Origin: BRH-c54 sp965284565
Lineage (GTDB): Bacteria; Bacteroidota; Bacteroidia; Flavobacteriales_E; Vicingaceae
Reading direction: 5' to 3'
NCBI GenBank assembly: GCA_965284565.1
Contig: OZ260100.1
Location: 2,356,001 to 2,420,000, forward strand
DNA: 64,000 bases
Positions 55,061-63,778 of this stretch are shown here, piece after piece (the first letter of the stretch is position 1; the number at the start of each line of letters is the position of its first letter). The notes under the pieces are model-generated. The model ran no database searches. It saw only the letters and a program-made list of their open reading frames with translations, and had not been told where the DNA came from. The translations under genes were made by a program, and so were the position numbers.

Positions 55061-55093
55061 TTGGGGTTAAATATACTTTAACTCTTATATTTG
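55061..55093 (+). promoter_or_regulatory. Promoter of the HU gene (TTG-N22-TATATTTG)
   Basis: TTG at 55061-55063, 22 bases, then TATATTTG at 55086-55093: both Bacteroidota promoter boxes at legal spacing. The start of transcription would fall near 55100, leaving a ~65-base leader before the ATG at 55166. Confidence 0.75.
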
Positions 55094-55165
55094 CAATCGA
55101 ATTTACACAGCTAAATTTAATGATAAGTAAAAATTAAATTAATATAAACTTAAAAGTACTAAAAA

Positions 55166-55450
55166 ATGACAAAAGCGGATATCGTTTCTAAAATTTCAGA
55201 GAAAACAGGAATTGAAAAATTAACAGTACAAACTACTGTAGAAGAATTTATGAAAACAGTTAGAAAATCTTTGGAAGAAGGTAATAACGTGTATTTAAGA
55301 GGGTTCGGTAGTTTTGTTGTTAAAAGAAGAGCTGAAAAAACTGGTAGAAACATTTCAAAAAACACAACTATTATTATACCTGCTCATAATATTCCTGCTT
55401 TCAAACCTGCAAAATCTTTTGTAGAGAAAGTGAAAAAAAATGTGAAATAA
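55166..55450 (+). CDS. HU-family DNA-binding protein
   Basis: A 94-residue histone-like protein that bends and compacts DNA. The N-terminal helices (ADIVSKISEKTGIEKLTVQT) and dimer core with the arm loop (GSFVVKRRAEKTGRNISKNT, IIPAHNIPAFKPAKSFVEKV) are typical. Divergent from mutY and first of HU / 29-residue basic protein / RNase G. It carries a strong promoter and a ~65-base leader. Confidence 0.96.
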   Translation: MTKADIVSKISEKTGIEKLTVQTTVEEFMKTVRKSLEEGNNVYLRGFGSFVVKRRAEKTGRNISKNTTIIIPAHNIPAFKPAKSFVEKVKKNVK

Positions 55451-55463
55451 TAAAATTTTAGTT

Positions 55464-55471
55464 TACATTTG
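55464..55471 (+). promoter_or_regulatory. Putative -7 element TACATTTG before the 29-residue gene
   Basis: A TAnnTTTG box lies 13 bases beyond the HU stop and 52 bases before the ATG at 55524. A small hairpin ACTTCAA-AAA-TTGAAGT (55474-55490) would sit at the very 5' end of its RNA. No clear -33 TTG. Confidence 0.4.
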
Positions 55472-55523
55472 CGACTTCAAAAATTGAAGTAATAAAATAT
55501 TAAACATATAAAATAAAGACATT

Positions 55524-55613
55524 ATGCCAAGCGGTAAAAAAAGAAAAAGACATAAGATGGCTACGCACAAGCGTAAAAAAAGACTTAGAAAAAACAGACA
55601 CAAGAAAAAATAA
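55524..55613 (+). CDS. Very basic 29-residue protein, probable ribosome-associated
   Basis: ATG 55524 to TAA 55611-55613. The peptide begins MPSGKKRKRHKMATHKRKKR; 20 of 29 residues are Lys, Arg or His and there is no acidic residue. Composition and size resemble tiny ribosomal proteins (bL36- or bTHX-like) without their signatures. From memory, the same peptide is found beside HU and rng in other Bacteroidota. A new large-subunit protein, bL38, has been reported from a Flavobacterium ribosome structure; whether this is it I cannot tell. It has its own possible -7 box and a terminator behind it. Confidence 0.82.
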   Translation: MPSGKKRKRHKMATHKRKKRLRKNRHKKK

Positions 55614-55629
55614 TTATTCTTTTTAGGGT

Positions 55630-55655
55630 CTGAAAATTATTTTTCAGTTCTTTAT
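55630..55655 (+). terminator. Weak hairpin after the 29-residue gene
   Basis: CTGAAAA (55630-55636) pairs with TTTTCAG (55641-55647), 4-base loop, followed by TTCTTTATT. Short and AT-rich; may work with the stronger hairpin at 55677. Confidence 0.45.
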
Positions 55656-55676
55656 TTTAAGCAAATGATTTTTAAG

Positions 55677-55715
55677 AAACTAGTATTCTGTTTTGGGATA
55701 CTAGTTTTTCTTATT
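55677..55715 (+). terminator. Intrinsic terminator before RNase G
   Basis: A perfect 10-bp stem AAACTAGTAT / ATACTAGTTT (55677-55686 with 55698-55707), 11-base loop, followed by TTCTTATTTAT. It would stop transcription from HU and the 29-residue gene before rng, implying a separate rng promoter. Confidence 0.75.
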
Positions 55716-55810
55716 TATCAGCCTTTTGTTTATTTAGTTGCGTTATTTACATCATGTTAGCAGCTAAGATAATTGTTTTCAACAAAGATGTTTTTCAAAA
55801 GTCTATTAGA

Positions 55811-57370
55811 ATGAGTGTAGAGTTAGTAATAAGTTCTTCACCTAATGAGGTTATTATAGCCATTCTTCAAGATGGAAAATTAGTAGAATTACACAAGGAG
55901 AAAACCAATAATAATTTTTCAGTAGGTGATATTTATCTCGGTAAGGTAAGAAAAATTATGCCGGGATTAAATGCAACTTTCGTAAACGTTGGTTACGAAA
56001 AAGATGCGTTTTTGCACTATTTAGATTTAGGAGCAAAGTTCAATTCTTTCGCAAAATTTACTAAAGGTGTTGCTGGTGGAAAAATCAATTCTTCATCTTT
56101 AGATTTTGAATTTGAACCTGAAATTGAAAAAACAGGTAAAATTGAAAAAACATTAAAATCTTCAGATCAAATTTTAGTTCAAATTGCTAAGGAACCTATT
56201 TCTACAAAGGGTCCTAGGTTAAGCTCGGAAATTTCTATTGCCGGACGATATTTGGTGTTGGTACCTTTCTCTAACAAAGTTTCTGTTTCTCAAAAAATAA
56301 AAGATGCAGAAGAAAGAGAAAGATTAATAAGACTGATTAAAAGTATTAAACCCAAAGGTTTTGGTGTAATTATTAGAACAGTTGCTAAAAACAAAAAAGT
56401 AGCCGATTTGCATGCTGATATGAATGATTTGACGCTGCGGTGGGAAACAGTTTTTAACACCCTTAAAAATGCTCATGCGCCTAAAAAAATTCTTGGAGAA
56501 ATTGATAGGACTTCATCTTTATTAAGAGATTTATTAAATAAAGATTTTAGCAGTATTCATATTGATGATGAAACCTTATTTAATGAGGTTAAAACATTTT
56601 TAAGTTCAATAGCTCCTGATAAAGAAAAGATTTTAAAACAATATAGTGGTAAATCACCTATTTTTGAGCAGTTTGGTATTGAAAGACAAATAAAATCTTT
56701 ATTTGGTAAAAATGTAACCTTAAAGACGGGTGTTTATCTAATTATTGAGCATACAGAAGCTTTACATGTTATAGATGTAAATAGTGGTCAAAGAGGTAAG
56801 AAGAAAGATAAAACACAAGAAGAAAACGCACTTGAGGTAAATTTAGAGGCTGCAGAAGAAATTGCTCGTCAACTAAGGTTGAGAGATATGGGAGGAATTG
56901 TTGTTGTTGATTTCATTGATATGAAAGAAGCAGAAAACAGAAAAAAGCTTTACGAAAAGATGCAGGAATTTATGCAACTTGATAGAGCAAAACATAATAT
57001 CCTTCCTCCAAGTAAATTCGGTTTAGTACAAATTACTCGTCAGCGAGTTCGTCCAGAAATGGAAATAAAAACTGCTGAAAAGTGCCCTTGTTGTGGAGGT
57101 AAAGGCGAGGTTCAGTCAACTGTTTTGTTAGTTGATGAAATTGAAAATAACCTGCGTTACATTACACAACAATTAAATATTAATAAAGTTAGTATTACGG
57201 TACATCCATTTTTAGAAGCTTACATCAATAAAAGAAAAGGAATACTATCTTCTTTAAGAAAAGAATGGCAAGCTAAATTTAAAGCGTCTGTGGAAATTAT
57301 TCCATCTACAGCACAAAATTTCCTAGAATATCATTTTTATGATGCTAAAGGAGATGAAATTCATAAGTGA
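55811..57370 (+). CDS. rng: Ribonuclease G/E family endoribonuclease
   Basis: A 519-residue endoribonuclease that processes rRNA and degrades mRNA. The N-terminal S1-like domain has VGDIYLGKVRKIMPGLNATF and NVGYEKDAFLHYLDLG. The catalytic core contains VIDVNSGQRGKK and GIVVVDFIDMKEAENRK with the metal-binding Asp pair. The Zn-link CPCCGGKG follows near residue 415. An ATG at 55754 is in frame, but residues before MSVELVISSSPNEVIIAILQ do not match the family start, so 55811 is chosen. No long RNase E-type C-terminal scaffold is present, hence RNase G-like. Confidence 0.95.
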   Translation: MSVELVISSSPNEVIIAILQDGKLVELHKEKTNNNFSVGDIYLGKVRKIMPGLNATFVNVGYEKDAFLHYLDLGAKFNSFAKFTKGVAGGKINSSSLDFEFEPEIEKTGKIEKTLKSSDQILVQIAKEPISTKGPRLSSEISIAGRYLVLVPFSNKVSVSQKIKDAEERERLIRLIKSIKPKGFGVIIRTVAKNKKVADLHADMNDLTLRWETVFNTLKNAHAPKKILGEIDRTSSLLRDLLNKDFSSIHIDDETLFNEVKTFLSSIAPDKEKILKQYSGKSPIFEQFGIERQIKSLFGKNVTLKTGVYLIIEHTEALHVIDVNSGQRGKKKDKTQEENALEVNLEAAEEIARQLRLRDMGGIVVVDFIDMKEAENRKKLYEKMQEFMQLDRAKHNILPPSKFGLVQITRQRVRPEMEIKTAEKCPCCGGKGEVQSTVLLVDEIENNLRYITQQLNINKVSITVHPFLEAYINKRKGILSSLRKEWQAKFKASVEIIPSTAQNFLEYHFYDAKGDEIHK

Positions 57371-57416
57371 TTTTGTTACCTGTAATTTAAATTTCTAATT
57401 TTCAATCATTATTATG

Positions 57417-58142
57417 TTAACTCCTTGTTGAGTTGGAGTGATAGTATTCATAATCTTTTAAAATGGTATTAAGAAATTCAATACTTTTCATTGTTGTAGT
57501 GATGTTGAGTGTGCTTTTTGTTTTCTCAGCCAGTTGATTTACAATATCTAACCTGTTTTTGCTTCTAGCATGATTAAAAACTTCTCTAATAATAGAAATA
57601 TCTTTTTCATTGAGTTGCTCAATTTCTTTAAAAACAATAGTGTAATTTTCATCAGAAATAGCTAAAAAATCATCTACTAGAGCAATTTTCTTTTTAAGTT
57701 TTATAACACTTGTTTTAGCAGCAATATCTCCCACTCGCTGACCTTTTCCATTTACCAAAATGGTTAATATAGCAATTAGCCCATATAAAAAAGTTCCTCC
57801 TTCAATGATTCTGAACATCCAGCGTAATAAGTAACTGCCAAAACCAGGTTGAGTTCCGTCTATTTTAACTACTTTAATTTTCATTAAATATTTACCAAAA
57901 CTCTGACCATTAAAAAGTAGTTCGCAGTATAAGTCGTAAAATAAAACGGGCAAAAAAATTAAACTCGAGAAAAAGCCTAAGTCGTTTATAAGATTAAAAA
58001 CAGATAGTGTATAAAACACTAAAACGAAATAAGCTAAAAAGATAAGGTAATCTAACAAAGTAGCTAAAATTCTATCGCCTAAGCTAGCAATAGCATAGTT
58101 AATACTAACATTTTGAGTAGTTGATATACTTATACTTTCCAT
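57417..58142 (-). CDS. RDD family membrane protein
   Basis: A 241-residue protein with an RDD domain (~15-150): first helix after LGDRILATLLDYLIFLAYFV with the RxxxxxxD signature, two or three transmembrane helices, and GKYLMKIKVVKIDGTQPGFG. A cytoplasmic C-terminal ~90 residues is helical (ISDENYTIVFKEIEQLNEKD, IVNQLAEKTKSTLNI). RDD proteins are thought to be transport-related, but roles are mostly unknown. Divergent from kdsC. Confidence 0.88.
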   Translation of the reverse strand: MESISISTTQNVSINYAIASLGDRILATLLDYLIFLAYFVLVFYTLSVFNLINDLGFFSSLIFLPVLFYDLYCELLFNGQSFGKYLMKIKVVKIDGTQPGFGSYLLRWMFRIIEGGTFLYGLIAILTILVNGKGQRVGDIAAKTSVIKLKKKIALVDDFLAISDENYTIVFKEIEQLNEKDISIIREVFNHARSKNRLDIVNQLAEKTKSTLNITTTMKSIEFLNTILKDYEYYHSNSTRS

Positions 58143-58195
58143 GTTCGTAAATATAGAAACATTTTTTTAGTCTTTTGAGATTAGCATTTATTTTT

Positions 58196-58228
58196 TTGAT
58201 GAAGCTGCTGTTCAATTGTGTATTTTTG
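58196..58228 (+). promoter_or_regulatory. Promoter of kdsC (TTG-N22-TATTTTTG)
   Basis: TTG at 58196-58198, 22 bases, TATTTTTG at 58221-58228; the same 22-base spacing as the HU promoter. The leader to ATG 58250 would be ~15 bases. Confidence 0.7.
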
Positions 58229-58249
58229 AAATTTAATAATTTATAATGT

Positions 58250-58765
58250 ATGGCAAATTTTAAAGAATTATTACCCAATATAAACACTTTTATTTTTGAT
58301 GTGGATGGTGTTTTGACAGATGGATCAGTGTTGTTATTACCAACAGGTGAGCAAGTAAGGAAAATGAACAATAGGGATGGATTTGCTTTGCAACATGCTG
58401 TTAAGAAAGGGTATAAAGTTGTAATTATTTCCGGAGGAAGATCTGAAGCAGTTAAGTTAAGATTAAATGGTTTAGGTGTAAAAGATGTATTTATTAAAGT
58501 AGATGATAAAGTTGAAATTTTTAAAAAGTATGCTGCAGAACATCAACTAAAAAAAGAAAATATACTATACATGGGAGATGATATTCCTGATTATGAAGTA
58601 ATGAAGCTTTGTGGTGTAGTAACTTGTCCTAAAAATGCAGCTATAGAAATAAAAGGAATTTCAGATTATATTTCGGATAAAAATGGAGGAGAAGGTTGTG
58701 TGAGAGATATTATTGAACAAGTATTAAGATGTAATGGAGATTGGGTTCAAATTTTTAGGAATTAA
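58250..58765 (+). CDS. kdsC: 3-deoxy-D-manno-octulosonate 8-phosphate phosphatase (KdsC type)
   Basis: A 171-residue HAD phosphatase without cap domain. Motif I FIFDVDGVLTDG gives nucleophile D17 and acid D19. Motif II lies in VVIISGGRSEAV, and motif IV is YMGDDIPDYEVMK. Small tetrameric C0-type HADs of this kind remove phosphate from KDO-8-P for LPS inner-core synthesis, and the length fits. YrbI-like acylneuraminate phosphatases look alike, so substrate is inferred. Transcribed from its own promoter, divergent from the RDD gene. Confidence 0.88.
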   Translation: MANFKELLPNINTFIFDVDGVLTDGSVLLLPTGEQVRKMNNRDGFALQHAVKKGYKVVIISGGRSEAVKLRLNGLGVKDVFIKVDDKVEIFKKYAAEHQLKKENILYMGDDIPDYEVMKLCGVVTCPKNAAIEIKGISDYISDKNGGEGCVRDIIEQVLRCNGDWVQIFRN

Positions 58766-58949
58766 CGATATTTTGTTATCATTTACCTCATGTATTAGCA
58801 AGTCAATTTTTTTATAATTTTTACAATAATTAATGCAAAAGGATTACTAGTAATATTAGCTTTGAGTAGTTCTGATTAAATCATACAACGTTTCTGCTCT
58901 TAAAAGCAGTACTTAAAGCTAATTAATAAATTGGTGAAATCTAAAATTA

Positions 58950-60287
58950 TCACTCTAACTCCTTCAAAATAGCATTTTCTACTTCTTGGCTATTCCATTT
59001 TTCTTCAATATTGTCAATTTCTGCCATTACTTTTTTCATAATAGCATCTTGTTGTTGTCCTTTTTTCCAAGCTTCGGAATAACGGATATGGCTAAAAGTT
59101 ACTTGACTATAAAGTGGCAGCCACTTATCAGGATGTTTCTCTGAAAAGTGGGCTTCAATTTTCTTTTGCAATAAGAACTTTGGATTAGCAACATAATCAC
59201 GCATAACATAATAGTTGTGTAACGATAAATCCTGAACTCCATCTCCATCAGGTTTTCTCATGGTTTGGTATTCTTCAAAAACTTTTCTCCAATCTTCATT
59301 GTGTTTTTGCATAAGTTCCCACAATACAGTACAATCTTCAAAACCAGCATTCATTCCTTGTCCGTAAAAAGGAACTGTTGCATGTGCAGCATCTCCCATA
59401 AGGGCAGTTTTGCCATGAGTCCAAGGGTAGCAACGAATAATTGCTAATGAAGAAAGTGGATGGTCTTCCCAAGCATCAGCAATGTTGGGCATCATTTCAT
59501 AAAAATCGGGAAATGTGGTTTTAAAAAAAGTATTTACCGCCTCTTTGGTAGTCAATGTTTCAAAAGAATTTTCGCCTTTAAAAGGCATAAATAAGGTGCA
59601 TGTAAATGAACCATCTTCATTCGGTAGGGCAATTAACATAAACCTTCCTCTTGGCCAAATATGTAATGCATTTTTTTCTAATTTATAAGAGCCATCTGCA
59701 TTGGCAGGAAGTAAGATTTCGCGGTATCCGTCTTCAATGTAATTCTGACTAAAATTAAACCTATCTAGCACTTGAAAAGAATTGTATCTAACCGCAGAGA
59801 AAGCTCCATCGGCTGCAAAAACCACATCCGATTGGTATTGTTTTTTTTCACCTGAAGCTGTTTCAGTATAAACGATACCATTTTCTAAATCAGCTTTATA
59901 GCAGCGTTCGTTATAAAAAATTTGAGCATTTCCGTGTTGTTCGGCAATATCCATCAGTTTAGCATTTACACCACCACGAGAAACAGAATAAATAGCCTGA
60001 CCGTCTTTGCCATAAGGTTGAAAAGTTAGGTTTCCTTTTAAATCGTGCATCATTCTACCTGGCATAGGAATAGCAATTTTCCTGATTTCATCACCCACAC
60101 CAACAGTATCTAGTGCTTTCCATCCTCTTGTAGATAAAGCCAAGTTAATGGATTTGCCAGCTGAAATTTCTGCTTTTCTAATGTCTGAACGTCTTTCTAC
60201 TATGGTTACTTTATACCCTGCTTTTGATAGATAGACTGCCCATAAAGAACCTACTAATCCTGCTCCTACTATTGTTGCTGTTTTCAT
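58950..60287 (-). CDS. kmo: Kynurenine 3-monooxygenase
   Basis: A flavoprotein hydroxylase converting kynurenine to 3-hydroxykynurenine with NADPH and O2. The 445 residues show the FAD-binding VGAGLVGSLWAVYLSKAGY (GxGxxG at 8-13), the second FAD motif GDAAHATVPFYGQGMNAGFE and substrate-site SINLALSTRGW. The C-terminal helix region ends VENAILKELE. It starts 3 bases after the SpoIIE-like gene, so translation is probably coupled. With kynU in the same operon it serves tryptophan degradation or NAD synthesis. Confidence 0.95.
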   Translation of the reverse strand: MKTATIVGAGLVGSLWAVYLSKAGYKVTIVERRSDIRKAEISAGKSINLALSTRGWKALDTVGVGDEIRKIAIPMPGRMMHDLKGNLTFQPYGKDGQAIYSVSRGGVNAKLMDIAEQHGNAQIFYNERCYKADLENGIVYTETASGEKKQYQSDVVFAADGAFSAVRYNSFQVLDRFNFSQNYIEDGYREILLPANADGSYKLEKNALHIWPRGRFMLIALPNEDGSFTCTLFMPFKGENSFETLTTKEAVNTFFKTTFPDFYEMMPNIADAWEDHPLSSLAIIRCYPWTHGKTALMGDAAHATVPFYGQGMNAGFEDCTVLWELMQKHNEDWRKVFEEYQTMRKPDGDGVQDLSLHNYYVMRDYVANPKFLLQKKIEAHFSEKHPDKWLPLYSQVTFSHIRYSEAWKKGQQQDAIMKKVMAEIDNIEEKWNSQEVENAILKELE

Positions 60288-60290
60288 ATT

Positions 60291-62426
60291 TTAAACTTTA
60301 ATACCTATAATGCAAATATCATCAACTTGTTCAAGCTGACCTTTCCAATTTTCAATTTTTTTCAATAATACTTCTTTTTGATTTTCTAGGGAAGTAGATG
60401 AACTCTCAATAATTAATTCTTTAAAAGGTTTGTATTTAAATTTTTTACCTTTCTCTCCGCCAAATTGATCGGGATAACCGTCAGAAAATAAATATATTTT
60501 GTCTCCTTTTTCTAACTTAAGTTGATAATTAGTAAATGGTTTTGAGTTAAAATGAACACCTACAGGTTGTTTGTCTCCTTTAATTTCTAACATTTCTTTT
60601 GCATCTTTTTTTAATATCCACAGTGGATTATTGGCACCAGAAAACTCAAGGGTATAACTATTTTTATTATTTTCTAAACTACAAATAGCGATGTCCATAC
60701 CGTCCTTTACATCCTCACTATTCTTTTCGAAAGTGTCAACAACAATTTCTCTAACTTTATTAAGAATTAATGATGGTTGTGTGATATTAAACTCAATTAC
60801 TGCTTTATAAAGTGCATTAGAACAAACCACGCTAACCATAGCTCCAGGTACTCCATGTCCAGTACAATCTGCAACAGCAAAAATTACTTTATTACCCAGT
60901 TTTTCAAACCAATAAAAGTCTCCACTTACTACATCTTTAGGTTTGAAAAGTATAAATGATTCTGAAAAGTATTTTTTGATTATGTTAATATCGGGTAGAA
61001 TTGCTGATTGTATCCGTTGAGCATAATTAATACTATCAGTTATTTCTGAATTTTTTTCTTCTACAAGATGTTTTTGTTTTTCCACCTCTAGTTTTTGCTG
61101 AGTTATTAAAGTGTTTTTCTGCTCTAATAACATATTAGATTTCTTTTTTTGGTTGTAACCTCTAAATAATACTATTAATACAATCAATAATAAAATAGCA
61201 CCAGATCCCCCTACATAGGTATATGTTTTTTGTTTCTCAACTTCTCTTTGATGATTAATTTCTTTAATTCTCTCTTGTTCAGTTCTGATTAAACTATCAG
61301 TTAACTGTTTTTTATCAAAAGCATGTTGCATTTCTGTTTGAGCGACTTTTCTGGTTAAATCTTCATTATACAAGCTATCTTTTATTTCAATGTATTGCTC
61401 ATAAAATTCTAATGATTTAGCATTATTATTTAAGCCTTTGTAAGCTTTGTATAAACAAAAACAACTTGACTTAATGGTTTCTTTTAATTTATATTCTTTG
61501 CCAATTTGAAACGATTTACTACACAGTTCAATGCTTTTGTCATAATCTTGGTAATAGTTATTTAAGTCACCAATACTTCTGTATAATATTGAAATATTAA
61601 AAAGATCATTTGTTCCATCAAAATATTCTTTTGCAAGTTCAAACTCTATTTTTGCTTTTTCAAAGTCATTATTTTCCATGTAAATAATACCCATATTAGA
61701 CCTACATTGATTTAATCCTTTTAGATTTCCCAATTTTTTATAAAGATTTTTACTTTTCTCAAAATAAATTAATGAACTATCAATTTGATTATTCCTTTTA
61801 TAAACTAAACCAAGTGCCATGTAAGCTATGGCAATACCTGTTGAATCATTTAGTTTTAAAAAGTTATTATATGCATTGTTATAGTGTGATTTTGCTTTAG
61901 GGAATTCACCTATGAGAGTGTATACATTACCTAAATTAATATTTAGTTTAGAAATGCTTTTGATGTTGTTGGTTTTTTCACGAATAGTTAAACCATCTAA
62001 GTAGCAGTTTATAGCTTCTAAGTACTCACCTTTTAGTTCATAAACAATACCTATATTATTAAGAATAGCAGCAGTATTAGTTTCATCATTTAATTCTTTA
62101 TAAAATGCTAAACATTTTTTGTAATTGATAAGTGCTGAGTCAATTTTTTGCAAAACATAATAAGAGGTACCTAAAGTCTTAAAAGCATCCGCTATAAATG
62201 TTTTTTTATTTTTTAATTCAGCAAGATTTAATTGCTTTTTGGAGAAAAATATAGCAGAATCAGGATTAGAAAATATAAAAGACTTTGAAAGATTGTTAAT
62301 AGCATTAAGTCGAATAGTATCGTGAATGCTACTATTATTAAAAATGGTTAAAAGAGAGTCTTTATTTATAGCAAAACTATAATTAGCACAAATAATAAAT
62401 ATAAAAATAGATATGTATTTTTTCAT
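60291..62426 (-). CDS. TPR-transmembrane-SpoIIE phosphatase (PP2C-type regulator)
   Basis: A 711-residue sensor-like protein. Signal peptide (~1-19, ICANYSFA), then at least six TPR units (~30-370; e.g. AAILNNIGIVYELKGEYLEA, AIAYMALGLVYKRNNQID) in the periplasm. One transmembrane helix (~405-425, GAILLLIVLIVLFRGY), a coiled coil (~430-470, EQKNTLITQQKLEVEKQKH), and a cytoplasmic SpoIIE/PP2C phosphatase (~475-711) follow. Motifs: DVVSGDFYWFEK, FAVADCTGHGVPGAMVSVV, VKDGMDIAICSLE and LFSDGYPDQFGGEKG. Metal-binding Asp residues are present, so it should be active. No anti-sigma partner is adjacent. It lies between kynU and kmo; the complement of 62447-62454 is TATTTTTG, so it may have its own promoter. 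Confidence 0.9.
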   Translation of the reverse strand: MKKYISIFIFIICANYSFAINKDSLLTIFNNSSIHDTIRLNAINNLSKSFIFSNPDSAIFFSKKQLNLAELKNKKTFIADAFKTLGTSYYVLQKIDSALINYKKCLAFYKELNDETNTAAILNNIGIVYELKGEYLEAINCYLDGLTIREKTNNIKSISKLNINLGNVYTLIGEFPKAKSHYNNAYNNFLKLNDSTGIAIAYMALGLVYKRNNQIDSSLIYFEKSKNLYKKLGNLKGLNQCRSNMGIIYMENNDFEKAKIEFELAKEYFDGTNDLFNISILYRSIGDLNNYYQDYDKSIELCSKSFQIGKEYKLKETIKSSCFCLYKAYKGLNNNAKSLEFYEQYIEIKDSLYNEDLTRKVAQTEMQHAFDKKQLTDSLIRTEQERIKEINHQREVEKQKTYTYVGGSGAILLLIVLIVLFRGYNQKKKSNMLLEQKNTLITQQKLEVEKQKHLVEEKNSEITDSINYAQRIQSAILPDINIIKKYFSESFILFKPKDVVSGDFYWFEKLGNKVIFAVADCTGHGVPGAMVSVVCSNALYKAVIEFNITQPSLILNKVREIVVDTFEKNSEDVKDGMDIAICSLENNKNSYTLEFSGANNPLWILKKDAKEMLEIKGDKQPVGVHFNSKPFTNYQLKLEKGDKIYLFSDGYPDQFGGEKGKKFKYKPFKELIIESSSTSLENQKEVLLKKIENWKGQLEQVDDICIIGIKV

Positions 62427-62491
62427 TAAACTTTTAATTCGATTATCAAAAATAGTATAGTAAATACATTAGTATTCCTTATTATTTTTAT

Positions 62492-63778
62492 TTAAATGAT
62501 AGAATTAGCCAAAATTTCTCCAAAACGATACACGTCTTCAAAAGAATTATAAAGTGGAACGGGAGCCATTCTAATGGCATTTGGCTCTCTCCAATCTGAA
62601 ATTACTCCTTCGTTGCTAAGTTGGTTGAATAAATCTTTTCCAAATCCATGAGCTATTACAGAAACCTGACAACCACGTTCTTTCCAATCTCTAGGAGTGA
62701 TAATTTCCAACCATTTTCCTGAAGATTTATCTAAGTGTTTTTCGTTGATATCGTCAATAATAAACTCTAAGTAACCAGAAAGCATTTTTTGTTTTTTGAG
62801 TAATTTCTCCATACCTACTTCATCAAAAATATCAACTGCGGCCTTGTGTGCAGCCATGGTTAATACCGGAGCATTACTCATTTGCCAAGCTTCGGCAGAC
62901 TTCATAGGTTTAAATCCTTTTTCCATTAAAAAACGAGTTTCTTTTTCATGTCCCCACCAGCCTGCAAACCTAGGTAAATCAGTATTTTCGCAATGACGTT
63001 CGTGTATGAAAACTCCCGATACTCCACCAGGTCCTGAGTTGAGGTATTTGTAAGAACACCAACAAGCAAAATCAACATTCCACTCGTGGAGTTTTAGTTC
63101 AATATTTCCTGCACCGTGAGCCAAATCAAAACCAACATTTGCACCAACTTTGTGACCAGCTTCTGTAATGGCTTTCATGTCAAAAACTTGCCCTGTAAAA
63201 TAATTTACTCCTCCTATCATAACACAAGCTAAACTACTTCCTGCATTTTCAATAGCAGTAATAATATCTTCATGATTAATGGTTCTTTCGCCTTCGCGGG
63301 GAGCAACTTCAATAATTGCATCATCAGGATTAAAACCGGCATTTCTAACTTGCATTTCTATTGCATATTGGTCGGAAGGAAAAGCTTTAGCTTCACAAAC
63401 AATTTTATATCTTTCTTTGGTTGGGCGGTAAAAGGAAACCATTAATAAGTTTAGGTTTACGGTAAGATTATTCATTACTACAACCTCTTTAGGTAAAGCA
63501 CCAACAATTTTTGAAATAGGAATTGCAAATTGCTCATGATAGGCGAACCAAGGGTTTTTAGCTTTAAAATGTCCTTCAACGCCCCATTTTGCCCAATCTT
63601 TTAGTTCTTGATTAATATAAGTAGATGTAGATTTTGGTTGTAAACCTAATGAGTTTCCTGTAAAGTAAATCGTTTCTATACCGTTAATTATCGGAATGTG
63701 AAATTGGTCTCTATAATTTTTTAATTCATCTTGTTCGTCCATTTGCAGAGCAAATGTTATTGAGTTTTGAAAATTCAT
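62492..63778 (-). CDS. kynU: Kynureninase
   Basis: A PLP enzyme cleaving (3-hydroxy)kynurenine to (3-hydroxy)anthranilate and alanine. The 428 residues match the family: YFTGNSLGLQPKST near the start, PLP-contacting D218/H221 (GFDLAHGAGN), and Schiff-base K244 in CWCSYKYLNSGPGGVSGVF. Its ATG shares an ATGA overlap with the stop of the O-antigen-ligase-like gene upstream, which settles the start and implies translational coupling. Confidence 0.96.
   Translation of the reverse strand: MNFQNSITFALQMDEQDELKNYRDQFHIPIINGIETIYFTGNSLGLQPKSTSTYINQELKDWAKWGVEGHFKAKNPWFAYHEQFAIPISKIVGALPKEVVVMNNLTVNLNLLMVSFYRPTKERYKIVCEAKAFPSDQYAIEMQVRNAGFNPDDAIIEVAPREGERTINHEDIITAIENAGSSLACVMIGGVNYFTGQVFDMKAITEAGHKVGANVGFDLAHGAGNIELKLHEWNVDFACWCSYKYLNSGPGGVSGVFIHERHCENTDLPRFAGWWGHEKETRFLMEKGFKPMKSAEAWQMSNAPVLTMAAHKAAVDIFDEVGMEKLLKKQKMLSGYLEFIIDDINEKHLDKSSGKWLEIITPRDWKERGCQVSVIAHGFGKDLFNQLSNEGVISDWREPNAIRMAPVPLYNSFEDVYRFGEILANSII

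Noticed and set aside
55754..55810. Upstream ATG of rng
   Set aside because: The extra 19 residues do not match RNase G N-termini; MSVELVISSS does.
58766..58949. CTGCTCTTAAAAGCAG hairpin as a kdsC terminator
   Set aside because: Only a 5-bp stem with no T-run and far from the kdsC stop; not convincing.
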